A stretch of DNA of 64,000 nucleotides, from positions 124,001 to 188,000 of the forward strand of contig NZ_SZVS01000002.1 in NCBI RefSeq assembly GCF_007670255.1, given 5' to 3'. Under the pieces are notes generated by a model that ran no database searches, was not told where the DNA came from, and was given only the letters and a program-made list of their open reading frames with translations. The DNA comes from Paenarthrobacter nicotinovorans. GTDB taxonomy: Bacteria; Actinomycetota; Actinomycetes; Actinomycetales; Micrococcaceae. Both the position numbers and the translations under genes were made by a program. Below are positions 24,849-32,601 of this stretch, piece after piece (position 1 is the stretch's first letter; every line of letters starts with the position of its first letter).

Positions 24849-25185
24849 AACACCCTCGCTGTTCCACCCGGTCACGCCGGATGCGGAGCTGCTGGAGAAC
24901 GCCGCGGGAACGCTGCGGATGCTGGCCGAACCGACCCGCCTGCACCTGCTGTGGCAACTTGCCCAAGGACCGAAGACCGTCGGGGAACTCGTCGACTCGT
25001 CCTCCATGCCCCGCACCGTGGTCAGCCAACACCTGGCCAAGCTCCGCCTCTCAGGCCTGGTCGACACCCGCAAGGACGGCCGGCACGTCATCTATTCCCT
25101 GCATGATGGGCACCTCGTCCGTTTGATCCAGGAAACCATCAACCACGCCGACCACCAGATCACCGGCGAACCCACTCACGACTAA
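24808..25185 (+). CDS. ArsR/SmtB-family metal-sensing repressor with CzrA-type alpha-5 site
   Basis: A 125-residue winged-helix repressor starting at GTG behind AAGGAGG, inside the end of the transporter gene. The DNA-binding helix is at about 66-84 (SMPRTVVSQHLAKLRLSG). The last helix carries Asp100, His102, His113 and His116, an exact D-x-H-x10-H-x2-H arrangement. This is the alpha-5 site of SmtB/CzrA-class Zn2+/Co2+ sensors. No alpha-3 cysteine pair (ELCVC type) is present, so arsenic or cadmium sensing is unlikely. It should repress the operon through the palindrome at 23512-23545. Confidence 0.9.
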   Translation: MSSQPERPFRPASETPSLFHPVTPDAELLENAAGTLRMLAEPTRLHLLWQLAQGPKTVGELVDSSSMPRTVVSQHLAKLRLSGLVDTRKDGRHVIYSLHDGHLVRLIQETINHADHQITGEPTHD

Positions 25186-25336
25186 CCCACACCACTTCGG
25201 ACCCCGGAATCGGGCAGGTAGTTCGCTCGTTGTCATAGGCAAAAGGTGAGTACAGGCTACCCGTGCGCCGGGCGGATAATTGACCTTTACTGAGTCCAGC
25301 GGATTCAACCAATAGTCGGACACAAGGAGGTGCAGG

Positions 25337-25717
25337 ATGGACCGGATTGAACTGGACGACAGCGTCCTTAGTCTCGAAAACGGACTCCTGCACTTGGTGT
25401 GGAACCACGGTGTGCACATCGACGCGGGCAACGCCCAGGCAGCCGTGGACGCTGTCAATAAGCTGGCCAACGGCCGGTCCTTGCCCCTGTTGGTGGACAT
25501 GGCCCAGACCGGATTCCTGAGTCATCAGGCGCGCGAGATCTTCGAAAAACCGTGCGCAGCTTCGAGGATCGCGCTGCTCGGCGAGAGCCCAGTGGACCGA
25601 ACCGTGGTCCAGTTCCAACTCCAAACAAGCCACGTCCCGTGCCCCACCAGGTTCTTCACGTCGCGGCCTGAGGCCTTGGCCTGGCTCGCGGAGGCAGTGC
25701 AGGCGATCCCGGGCTAG
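25337..25717 (+). CDS. STAS/SpoIIAA-like small protein
   Basis: A 126-residue cytoplasmic protein with a strong ribosome site (AAGGAGGTG). The predicted order (beta strands LENGLLHLVWN, helix GNAQAAVDAVNKLANG, strand LPLLVDMAQTG, helix SHQAREIFEK, strand RIALLGES) fits a STAS/SpoIIAA-like fold found in an actinobacterial family of unknown role. No phosphorylatable Ser at the classical STAS position is clear. Its stop overlaps by 4 bases the stop of the convergent GAF-ANTAR gene. Confidence 0.7.
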   Translation: MDRIELDDSVLSLENGLLHLVWNHGVHIDAGNAQAAVDAVNKLANGRSLPLLVDMAQTGFLSHQAREIFEKPCAASRIALLGESPVDRTVVQFQLQTSHVPCPTRFFTSRPEALAWLAEAVQAIPG

Positions 25718-26451
25718 TCTTCGAAGTTCAGTTTGGCGTCGGCGCTGCCGGTCACTTTTTCCACGATCTCTTCGGCCACGATGCGGAGTTTTTGGTTGCG
25801 GTGGCTGGAGGCCTGAGTCAACAGCCGGAATGCTTCGTCCTGGCTGATACGGCTTTGGGCCATGATCACACCACAAGCCAGGTCGATGGCCGTTCTGCTG
25901 GCCATCGCAGCTTTCAGGTCGGCATTGAGCTGTTCCATGGCCTCGATCCGGATGGCCAGGCGCAGGGTGCTGCCGGCGACCTCGGCGAAGGCTTCTGCTT
26001 CCTTGATGACTTCGTCTGTAAAAAGCCCAGGTGCCGGGGCGAAGAAGTTCAGAACGGCCTCCGACGTTTCACCCAGCAGCAGGGGCACGCCCAAGGCGCT
26101 TTGCGAGCCGTGTTTGGCCAAGAGCTTGCTGTATTCGGGCCAGTTCGTGTCAGTCTCGACGTCGGCAAGGAGAACCGTACGGCCCTTGTCCAAGGCATCC
26201 AGACAAGGGCCTTGTTGGAGCGTCTGCTCAAGATTGTCCAGCTCAATCGCCTTCTCGCTGCTGCCCGCAACGGTGGCTGTGCGCTTACGACGGCGGAGTG
26301 TCACCGCGCAGTCGATGGGAGCCCCGCTGCCTTGGCTGATGGCAGTTGCGGCAAATCTGGTCAGGCCGTCGAGGGTCCCTTTGATGTCGGCGGAGCCGGC
26401 TACCAGTTCGTGCAGCCCGCGGATGTGTTCGCCATGATCAAAGGTCTCCAT
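25714..26451 (-). CDS. GAF-ANTAR transcription antitermination regulator
   Basis: A 245-residue protein. Residues about 10-165 are a GAF domain (CAVTLRRRKRTATVAGSS, then PWPEYSKLL-like and SQSALGVPLLLGE segments). Residues about 175-230 are an ANTAR RNA-binding domain (AMASRTAIDLACGVIMAQSRISQDEAFRLLTQASSHRNQKLRIVAEEIV). ANTAR proteins bind paired hairpins in nascent RNA and prevent termination. The GAF ligand is unknown. No dual-hairpin target is obvious next to the gene, so it likely acts elsewhere. The ribosome site is weak. Confidence 0.9.
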   Translation of the reverse strand: METFDHGEHIRGLHELVAGSADIKGTLDGLTRFAATAISQGSGAPIDCAVTLRRRKRTATVAGSSEKAIELDNLEQTLQQGPCLDALDKGRTVLLADVETDTNWPEYSKLLAKHGSQSALGVPLLLGETSEAVLNFFAPAPGLFTDEVIKEAEAFAEVAGSTLRLAIRIEAMEQLNADLKAAMASRTAIDLACGVIMAQSRISQDEAFRLLTQASSHRNQKLRIVAEEIVEKVTGSADAKLNFED

Positions 26452-26526
26452 GGGGCCAATGGTAGGCCACTCCCGACAAGACTGGACCTGCTTTTGCTTG
26501 GTTACGCGGAAGGGCTGTCCGCGGGC

Positions 26527-27735
26527 TTAGGAGCCCCCATCTTGGGCGGGTGTGCAGGCCTCGGGTGCGGGGGCGAACTTGAACCAGTCCGGCAGGGCTG
26601 AGGTGTAGGCCTCCCGAACCTCGGGATCCTTTGTGGAGGTCCAGTCCACCACGCCCTTGACCTCTACCTCGTTCTTGTCCCACTCGAACCAGTTGATCAT
26701 TTTCAGTTCCGGGTAGTCCCGCGGAATTGCGGGGTCGAAGAGCTGGCCCCACCATGCTTCCTTGATGGCCAAGGGGTTGGCGCCTTCGCCGGACGCCGTG
26801 GTGAGGGCAGCTGTTTCGGGGATAGCGACGGGCTTGTTTCGCTTGGCTCCGTACTCCGTGTAGAAGTCGGGGACTGCGAGGTCGTTTCCGCCGGCTCCGT
26901 TGTAGTTGCCGGTGAGCTGTTGTATGAACTTCCCCGGCTCGGGAATGACGTTGGCACCCCAGGGATAGGTATTGCCCCAGTGGTAGAGGGACATGCCGAC
27001 CCAGTCGACCGCTGCGTCGCCGGGGTAGTAGGGGGCGTACGGATCGTCAGCCCCGGTGACTTCGCCATCATTGTCGGTGTCCAGCAGCGCGTAATCCGGG
27101 GTTCCGGCCACTGCTTCGTATTTGCCGCCGCTGAAGGGGTAACCGCCGCCGTAGTTCGGTGCCCACATCATGGCACTGCCCGGAGCCTTTGCGTGGATTG
27201 CTGTGGCCACCCGCTGATAGGCGGCCACGTAGGCGGTGGGTTGCTGGCCCCAGGCATACCAAGAGCCGTTCATTTCGTGAGCGAACCTGACGATCACAGG
27301 CACGCCCGCGTTGTTGAAGCGCGCCAGCGTGGACGCCAGTTCTTCCGAGACCTCTGGAGTGACAGAGGCCAGTCCAAGCTTGGGTTCAAGGGTGAGCAGC
27401 ATTGTTCCGCCGTTGGCCCGGATCTGTTCGTATGCTGCGTCGACGTTCCGTTTGTCGGTATCCGCCATGGGGAAGTCCGTAAAGGTCACGGTGACTGCCG
27501 GGCGCTCGCCGAGGTTCTTGGCGTATTGCTCCAGAGTTTCGTGTTCCCAGTCGAGGTTTACGCCGGCCAGGATGCCGTCCTTGGGAGCCGATGGCGGCGT
27601 GGGCTGGCAGGTGGGGAGCGGGGGAGGGGTGGCACCTGGCTGTGACCCAACGCAAGCACTCAAGCAGCTTCCCAGCACAATGCCCGCAGCAATGACAGCA
27701 CCGATCTTTTGTGGTCCCCAAGTCATGGGTTTCAA
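26527..27735 (-). CDS. Glycoside hydrolase family 26 lipoprotein (beta-mannanase-like)
   Basis: A 402-residue lipoprotein with lipobox LSAC (Cys28) and a Pro/Thr linker. The catalytic domain covers about 52-390. The acid/base is Glu154 in RFAHEMNGSWYAWG and the probable nucleophile is Glu307 in VAIPETAAL, the normal GH26 pair. An insert at 219-230 (DTDNDGEVTGAD) matches a full EF-hand calcium loop. GH26 enzymes cleave beta-mannans or mixed-linkage glucans; its substrate and a role in remodelling the cell's own polysaccharide are open. The start has no clear ribosome site. Confidence 0.85.
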   Translation of the reverse strand: MKPMTWGPQKIGAVIAAGIVLGSCLSACVGSQPGATPPPLPTCQPTPPSAPKDGILAGVNLDWEHETLEQYAKNLGERPAVTVTFTDFPMADTDKRNVDAAYEQIRANGGTMLLTLEPKLGLASVTPEVSEELASTLARFNNAGVPVIVRFAHEMNGSWYAWGQQPTAYVAAYQRVATAIHAKAPGSAMMWAPNYGGGYPFSGGKYEAVAGTPDYALLDTDNDGEVTGADDPYAPYYPGDAAVDWVGMSLYHWGNTYPWGANVIPEPGKFIQQLTGNYNGAGGNDLAVPDFYTEYGAKRNKPVAIPETAALTTASGEGANPLAIKEAWWGQLFDPAIPRDYPELKMINWFEWDKNEVEVKGVVDWTSTKDPEVREAYTSALPDWFKFAPAPEACTPAQDGGS

Positions 27736-27798
27736 TGTAGCAGCGCAGCTGTACCATCATCACTATCACCGCATTCCCGCGCAGAGGAGCCGGAAGCC

Positions 27799-28251
27799 AT
27801 GCCTGAAATATCCGATGGAATTGCCAGCACCACCAGCAAGACTTTCAGCCGGGAAACGCGCGTCGCCGCTGTCATCGGCGCATCTCCATCCACGGTGTGG
27901 GGATTGTTGACGGACGCCAAGAACTACCCCAACTGGAATTCCACTGTGGTCTCCATTGACGGTGATATCGCCCCGGGATCCAAGATCACCTTGGTTTCCA
28001 CTCTGGACCCCAGCCGCACGTTCAAACTGAAAGTCAAGGAATTCCAAGCGCCCAACAAGCTCGCGTGGGGCGACGCCCTGGGAACCCGGACGTACACCAT
28101 CACGGAAACCAACGACGGCCGCTCCCTTTTCGAGATGGCCGAGAAAATCGGCGGCCCTGTCTTCCCCCTTTTTGCCAGCAAGATCCCGTCATTTGACGAC
28201 AGCTTTACCCAGTTCGCGGCCGACCTGAAGGCTGCTGCCGAAAAAGCTTAA
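27799..28251 (+). CDS. SRPBCC (START/Bet v1-like) family protein
   Basis: A 150-residue protein from ATG 27799 behind GAGGAG. The SRPBCC outline is clear: a first strand and helix (AAVIGASPSTVWGLLTDAKNYPNWNSTVV), strands with GDIAPGSKITLV and LKVKEFQAPNKLAWGDALG, and a long C-terminal helix (FDDSFTQFAADLKAAAEKA). The fold binds hydrophobic ligands or acts as a cyclase or aromatase; there is no hint of the ligand. It is divergent from GH26, with the starts 63 bases apart. Confidence 0.85.
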   Translation: MPEISDGIASTTSKTFSRETRVAAVIGASPSTVWGLLTDAKNYPNWNSTVVSIDGDIAPGSKITLVSTLDPSRTFKLKVKEFQAPNKLAWGDALGTRTYTITETNDGRSLFEMAEKIGGPVFPLFASKIPSFDDSFTQFAADLKAAAEKA

Positions 28252-28449
28252 GAATCACGACGGCAGTGCTGCCGCCGCCTTTTGTAGGCAGGCTTCGGAT
28301 ACCAGCGTTGCTCGGCGGCGTGAAACCAGCATCTGCCCGGTCCTTCTCATCCTGACGATCCTGCCCGCGTACCCCGAACGGACTACTCAAGTCAGCACCC
28401 TGGGGTGACGCGCTCCCGGCTGGGAAACGCGAGGCTGGATACAGGGCGC

Positions 28450-29409
28450 ATGGCGCGTGCTGGAAAGGGATGTTTGAAGAGGTCAGTTAAGAAGTTGCTC
28501 GTGGCAGTCGCCGTCGTCGTCGCGGTTCTGGCAGCGGGTCTGGCGACTACCGCCGTGGTGAACGTGGTCGCGAGCAACGCCGAGGCCGGCAAGATCGAGT
28601 CTTACGGCCAGCGGGTGGATGTGAACGGCAGCAAGATGAACGTCCTGGTGACCGGCAGCGGGCTCAAAGATGTCGTCCTCCTGCCTGGGTTCGGAACGTC
28701 GTCGCCTGTTCTGGACTTCGCGCCCTTGGTGAGGGAGCTTGCCACGGACCATCGGGTGATCGTGGTGGAACCCTTCGGCTACGGGTTGAGCGACGGGACC
28801 GACCGTGAGCGGACTACTGAGAACATCGTGCAGGAAGTCCATGGGGCGCTGCAGTCCCTCCACGTCAACCGCTACATCCTGATGGGACATTCGATCGCCG
28901 GCATCTACGGCATCGACTACGTCAACCGCTACCCGGATGAGGTGAGCGCATTCGTTGGCATCGATACTTCCGTTCCCGGGCAACCGGGCATGGATACGGA
29001 GTTCCCTACGGGGCTAATGGCGGTGGCCAAAAACCTTGGGCTGTTGCGGGTAGTCACGGCTTTGACCTTAGCGAACGACAACCCCGCCTACACCCCCTAC
29101 GCCCGTGAGCAGATGCAGATGCTCACCAACCGTAATTCGATGGCTCCCACCTACCTCAACGAGATGGAGCACATAGGCAGGAACTTCCAGCGTGCCTTGG
29201 GAACCGGCTTCCCAAAGGAACTGCCGCTGCTGCTGTTCGCGGTTGCGGAGAACAAACAGAACCCGGAGTGGCTTGAGCTGCACAACCGCCAGGCCGCCAG
29301 CGTCACCGACGGCACGGTGGTGCCCATCGCCGGCGAGCATTACCTCCACCACACGCACGCGGGGGAGATTGCGGATGGAGTGCGGGCGTGGGAGGTCGGG
29401 CGGGGTTAG
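28450..29409 (+). CDS. Membrane-anchored alpha/beta hydrolase
   Basis: About 319 residues. A basic N-terminus is followed by one hydrophobic helix (KKLLVAVAVVVAVLAAGLATT), probably a signal anchor. The hydrolase fold shows LLPGFGTSSPVLDFAPL (oxyanion region) and the nucleophile elbow GHSIAG. A late His occurs in EHYLHHTHAGEI. The acid residue is less clear. Start choice is uncertain: GTG at 28405, ATG at 28450 or TTG at 28474. A deleted, frameshifted copy of the same gene lies at 30291-30652. Confidence 0.75.
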   Translation: MARAGKGCLKRSVKKLLVAVAVVVAVLAAGLATTAVVNVVASNAEAGKIESYGQRVDVNGSKMNVLVTGSGLKDVVLLPGFGTSSPVLDFAPLVRELATDHRVIVVEPFGYGLSDGTDRERTTENIVQEVHGALQSLHVNRYILMGHSIAGIYGIDYVNRYPDEVSAFVGIDTSVPGQPGMDTEFPTGLMAVAKNLGLLRVVTALTLANDNPAYTPYAREQMQMLTNRNSMAPTYLNEMEHIGRNFQRALGTGFPKELPLLLFAVAENKQNPEWLELHNRQAASVTDGTVVPIAGEHYLHHTHAGEIADGVRAWEVGRG

Positions 29410-29453
29410 CACTTGCCTTCCTGCCAGCGGCCGGTCGAGCGTACGCTGAGGCC

Positions 29454-30266
29454 ATGGAGTCCGAAGTCAGGACCGTGTGGTTGAAAACCGGGATCAGCGT
29501 GCCTTGTTTTGTGCAGGGGAACCTGGAACAAACAGTCGACGACGGCGGCACTCCACTGCTGCTCTTGCACGCCTGGGGCGAATCCTGGCGGAGTTTCGAT
29601 CGCCTCATTGCGGCGTTGCCTAGGTTTGTGATTATGGCGCCTGACTTGCGGGGTCATGGTGCGGCGGATAAGCCGGCAGACGGCTACTCGCTTTCCGAAG
29701 TTGTTGAGGACGTCGCGGGCGTGCTGGCGGCACTCGGCCTCGAACAGGCACATGTCCTGGGTTCCTCCAGCGGTGGTTACGTTGCCCAGCAACTCGCTGT
29801 GTCGCATCCGGACCTTGTTGCATCCTTGACGTTGGTAGGCGCACCCCTGACGCTCCGCGGCAGGCCACCGTTTGCGGCCGAGGTGGAGCAGCTGATCGAT
29901 CCGATCTCAGAGAACTGGGTTCGTGAATCGTTGGCCTGGTACAGAATGCTGCACACGGTGCCAACCTCATACATTGAAGATCGAGTGCAGGACGGTCTCG
30001 CCATGCCAGCCTCGATTTGGAAGGCTTCTCTGCGGGGATTATACGAGGCCGACCCTCCGACGGAAACCGGCAACATTTCGGTCCCCGCACTCCTGCTTTG
30101 GGGCGCCCATGATCACCTTGTGCCTCGACACCATCAGGAAACCCTGGTGGGCCGTATTCAGGGCGCACGACTGCAGATCTACGAGGGGACCGGGCATCTT
30201 GTGCTCTGGGAATGCCCGGAGAGAGTCGCCGAGGATTTGAGGAGTTTCCTCGGAGGGCTGTTTTAG
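29454..30266 (+). CDS. Alpha/beta hydrolase
   Basis: A 270-residue soluble hydrolase from ATG 29454 (MESEVRTVWLKTG). The fold's landmarks are LLLLHAWGESWRSFDRL, then DLRGHGAADKP, the nucleophile elbow GSSSGG, the acid at GAHDHLVPRHH and the base at GTGHLVLWECPE, so a full Ser-Asp-His triad is present. No close sequence similarity to the anchored hydrolase just upstream was seen apart from the fold. The substrate is unknown. The gene lies 45 bases after the anchored hydrolase stop and may be co-transcribed. Confidence 0.85.
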   Translation: MESEVRTVWLKTGISVPCFVQGNLEQTVDDGGTPLLLLHAWGESWRSFDRLIAALPRFVIMAPDLRGHGAADKPADGYSLSEVVEDVAGVLAALGLEQAHVLGSSSGGYVAQQLAVSHPDLVASLTLVGAPLTLRGRPPFAAEVEQLIDPISENWVRESLAWYRMLHTVPTSYIEDRVQDGLAMPASIWKASLRGLYEADPPTETGNISVPALLLWGAHDHLVPRHHQETLVGRIQGARLQIYEGTGHLVLWECPERVAEDLRSFLGGLF

Positions 30267-30290
30267 GCGCCCGTAACTTCTCCGACGAGT

Positions 30291-30652
30291 GCCGGCGTTT
30301 ACGGGATCGACTGCGTCGCGGCCGACCTTGCCTACACCCCTATGCCCGTGAGCAGATGCAGCTGCTCAGCAACCGGAATTCCATGTCGCCCACGTACCTC
30401 GACGCGATGGCCCGCATTTCCGCGAACTTCCAGCGCGCCCTGGGAACCACCTTCGCGAAGGATCTACCCGTGCTGCTGTTCGTTGTGGCGGAGAACAAGC
30501 AGAACCCTGAATGGCTCGAGCTGCACCGCCGCCAAGCCTCAAGCGCCGCCGAAGGGACCGTGGTGCACGTCCCCGACGAGCACTACCTCCACCACACGCA
30601 CGCAGGGGAGATCGTCGAAGAGGTTCGGCGTGGGAGGCGGGGGCGGTTTTAG
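30291..30652 (+). pseudogene. Decayed copy of the membrane-anchored alpha/beta hydrolase
   Basis: The DNA encodes AGVYGIDCV, matching AGIYGIDYV just after the nucleophile of the gene at 28450. It jumps directly to AYTPYAREQMQ about 60 codons further on, and then runs to the family end EHYLHHTHAGEI. One C is missing in the ACACCCCT run compared with ACACCCCCT of the intact copy, so the two parts are in different frames. It therefore has lost its N-terminal two thirds including the nucleophile, carries an internal deletion and a frameshift, and is most likely non-functional. Confidence 0.85.
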
Positions 30653-31087
30653 TTTCACGTCATGGGCGGAAGAAGAAGACGTATGACGTCTGTGCTGCTG
30701 GCGTGCAGAGAAGGCCTGTAAGTGCTTCCGGTTGGGCCAGGGCAGCGACACACCCCCGTTTGGGCAACAAATCACCGGGGCGTGCCGCCGATCCTTATCA
30801 TAAGGCTACTTCCCGATATCAATATATGTTGCGTTTGTATGACCTATGCTCATTGAGACCTAGGTCATAAATTAAGATCCCTCTTGTTGCTGACTGCGAT
30901 GACGGACAGTGGCTCAGGAGCTCCGAAATTGGGCTTTCGTCGATGCGCAAATGTAGCGAATGTAGCACTGCCTAAGCCCAGTCTGGAGGGGCGGCCCGGC
31001 AGCCAAACAGTGTTCCGGACAGCTGGAAGTCCCGATGAGAAGTTTGATTACCGGCTCTACGCTCATCGGGCCTCGTCCGCTGAAATT
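30653..31087. other. Intergenic region with inverted repeat
   Basis: A non-coding stretch between the pseudogene and the VanZ gene. It holds TAAGGCTACTT at 30801 and an inverted repeat at 30838-30869 (separate entry). The base composition is more AT-rich than the flanks. No gene was recognised. Confidence 0.5.
30838..30869. repeat. Inverted repeat, 9-bp arms
   Basis: TATGACCTA (30838-30846) and TAGGTCATA (30861-30869) are perfect complements separated by 14 bases. It lies in an AT-rich gap far from gene starts, so it may be an operator of a lost gene or a structural element. Confidence 0.5.
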
Positions 31088-31534
31088 TCATGCGGCCCGC
31101 CGCCGACGTGATGGATTTCGATCTACCACGAGACGTGCAAGTGAAATGCCAATGAATGCTCCAGATGTATTTGTGACAAGGTCCGTGAGGCTTGCGAAGC
31201 GGGCCGATATGAACAGAAGTTGACCTAGTTCCATGCACGTCGACGCCATCAATCCGACACCGGTCAGCTGCCACCAATTCTTGGAGGGCAGAGTAATCGC
31301 GATCAGAAGCCCGAAGGGGATGAACATTACTACATTTGCCGAAGCCTCTACGAAGTTGTAGTCAAACCATCGTGGCACGCCGTGACTGTGGAGACATCTA
31401 AGTATTGCGTCGAGCGTCCCCTGAATTGGTTTGTCTACGGGGGAGGGCCAAAAACCGACCACTGCAAGCCCAAAAAGGTAGACTGCGGTAAGTGTTGTAC
31501 GCCAAGGTAGTGGGTTTTTCAAGCGCACCTTCAC
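31088..31534 (-). CDS. VanZ-family membrane protein
   Basis: A 148-residue protein with four predicted membrane helices. The VanZ pattern is visible: WPSPVDKPIQGTLDAILRCLHSHG, then EASANVVMFIPFGLLIAI, and a late S-x-x-D-L-V-x-N-T-x-G-A segment (SLTDLVTNTSGAFIG). VanZ-like proteins are common at the edges of polysaccharide loci and affect glycopeptide susceptibility in some hosts; a biochemical role is not known. GTG 31534 overlaps the stop of the upstream gene (GTGA), so the two are coupled. Confidence 0.85.
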   Translation of the reverse strand: MKVRLKNPLPWRTTLTAVYLFGLAVVGFWPSPVDKPIQGTLDAILRCLHSHGVPRWFDYNFVEASANVVMFIPFGLLIAITLPSKNWWQLTGVGLMASTCMELGQLLFISARFASLTDLVTNTSGAFIGISLARLVVDRNPSRRRRAA

Positions 31535-31710
31535 GAGGTTCGAATCAGAGCCCAGATGCTGACACCCAAGGATAGCGTGGCCAGGAAACCAAGCAGGGTG
31601 TAACGAACGAGTCGCTGACGCACTTGGGAAGCCCGTAGCCTGAGGGCAGGCCGCCTAAAGGAAGAACTGCGTTTTCTCCAATGTCGCCCCATACTCCTTA
31701 TGGATACCAT
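31531..31710 (-). CDS. Small basic single-pass membrane protein
   Basis: A 59-residue frame starting at ATG 31710 (MVSIRSMGRHWRKRSS). A very basic N-terminal half (SFRRPALRLRASQVRQRLVR) is followed by one membrane helix (YTLLGFLATLSLGVSIWALI). Its stop overlaps the VanZ start by 4 bases, which supports it being real. The frame extends upstream to 31785, but that part would lie in the terminator hairpin. No family was recognised. Confidence 0.55.
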   Translation of the reverse strand: MVSIRSMGRHWRKRSSSFRRPALRLRASQVRQRLVRYTLLGFLATLSLGVSIWALIRTS

Positions 31711-31744
31711 ATGCGTCTGCTTCGATGAGCGGAATCCAAAAACT

Positions 31745-31789
31745 GAGGGTGGTTTGCCAACAAGATAATCCTGTTGGCAAACCACCCTC
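31745..31789 (-). terminator. Intrinsic terminator of the LANTG surface protein gene
   Basis: A perfect 18-bp stem (arms begin GAGGGTGGTTTGCC and end GGCAAACCACCCTC) with a 9-base loop. In the leftward direction it is followed by AGTTTTT, a proper T-tract. It lies 17 bases after the stop codon of the gene at 31807. Confidence 0.92.
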
Positions 31790-31806
31790 CGTTACTCAAG
31801 TTCTTG

Positions 31807-32427
31807 CTAGACGGAAGCCTCTGTGCTCTTTGCGCGGCGACGTGCCACGACGACAGATGCGGTACCAGCAGCCAATGCTCCTGCGCCCACAAGCGACCAA
31901 AGGATAAGGCTGGAGTCAGCGCCCGTGTTGGCGAGCGGGACGCCGCCCGTGTTCGCCAAATTCGCGCCGGTACCTGTGGATCCTCCGGTGTTGGACAGTG
32001 CGGCACCACCTACAACGACCGTTACAGGTCCAACTGTCACTCCCGAGGTGTTGCCGGTAGCCGTGATGGCGTAAGTGCCCGGCTCGTTGATGACGATGGG
32101 AATCGAGAAAGCGCCGTTTCCGTCGGCAACAGCCGACAGGGTGGACGGCGCAAGCGGAATCCTTCCGGCAACGGACAGGCTTCCAGCTGTAACGCTGCCA
32201 CCGCTGGCGGCTGGAGTCCCTGTCGGCGTGACCGTAATGGTAATGCCTTCGCCGGGCGTGAAGCCGGTGCCACTGAAGACAAAAGCTTCACCCGGAGCGA
32301 CCGAGGCGTCCGATACGGCGACACTCGTGTTCGGAGCCGGATAGTTGGCATTGTTAGCGACGGCCGGAACTGCGCCAAGAAGTGCGATGGAGCCTGCAAG
32401 CGTAAGTGCTGCGAGAGATTTTCTCAT
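31807..32427 (-). CDS. Cell-wall surface protein with double LANTG sortase-E-type signal
   Basis: A 206-residue exported protein. The signal peptide is about residues 1-25 (ending AVPAVA). An Ig-like beta domain with VAPGEAFVFSGTGFTPGEGITITV and AVADGNGAFSIPIVINEPGTYAITATG spans about 35-140. LANTG occurs twice, at 157-161 and 165-169. A membrane helix (LILWSLVGAGALAAGTASVVV) and a basic tail (RRRAK) complete a sorting signal. LAxTG is the recognition motif known for class E sortases of high-GC actinobacteria. The gene ends in a strong terminator and lies at the edge of the polysaccharide locus. Confidence 0.85.
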   Translation of the reverse strand: MRKSLAALTLAGSIALLGAVPAVANNANYPAPNTSVAVSDASVAPGEAFVFSGTGFTPGEGITITVTPTGTPAASGGSVTAGSLSVAGRIPLAPSTLSAVADGNGAFSIPIVINEPGTYAITATGNTSGVTVGPVTVVVGGAALSNTGGSTGTGANLANTGGVPLANTGADSSLILWSLVGAGALAAGTASVVVARRRAKSTEASV

Positions 32428-32601
32428 ATGTGTCCCCCCTGAGACCTTTGTGGTGCTACGTGGTGTTTGGAGATTTCCGAGACCCTACGTGACCGTAAGT
32501 GAAATCTCAGTTTGCTGCCCAACTAGAACTTACCATTCACACATGCAACCGGCAAAGAAAAATCCAGACTCGTTACAAAGGATTAACGCGTCAGTCGCGA
32601 T

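Noticed and set aside
31536..31550. GGTTCGAATC string resembling a tRNA T-arm
   Set aside because: Flanking bases do not pair as T-stem or acceptor stem, and it lies inside a small coding frame.
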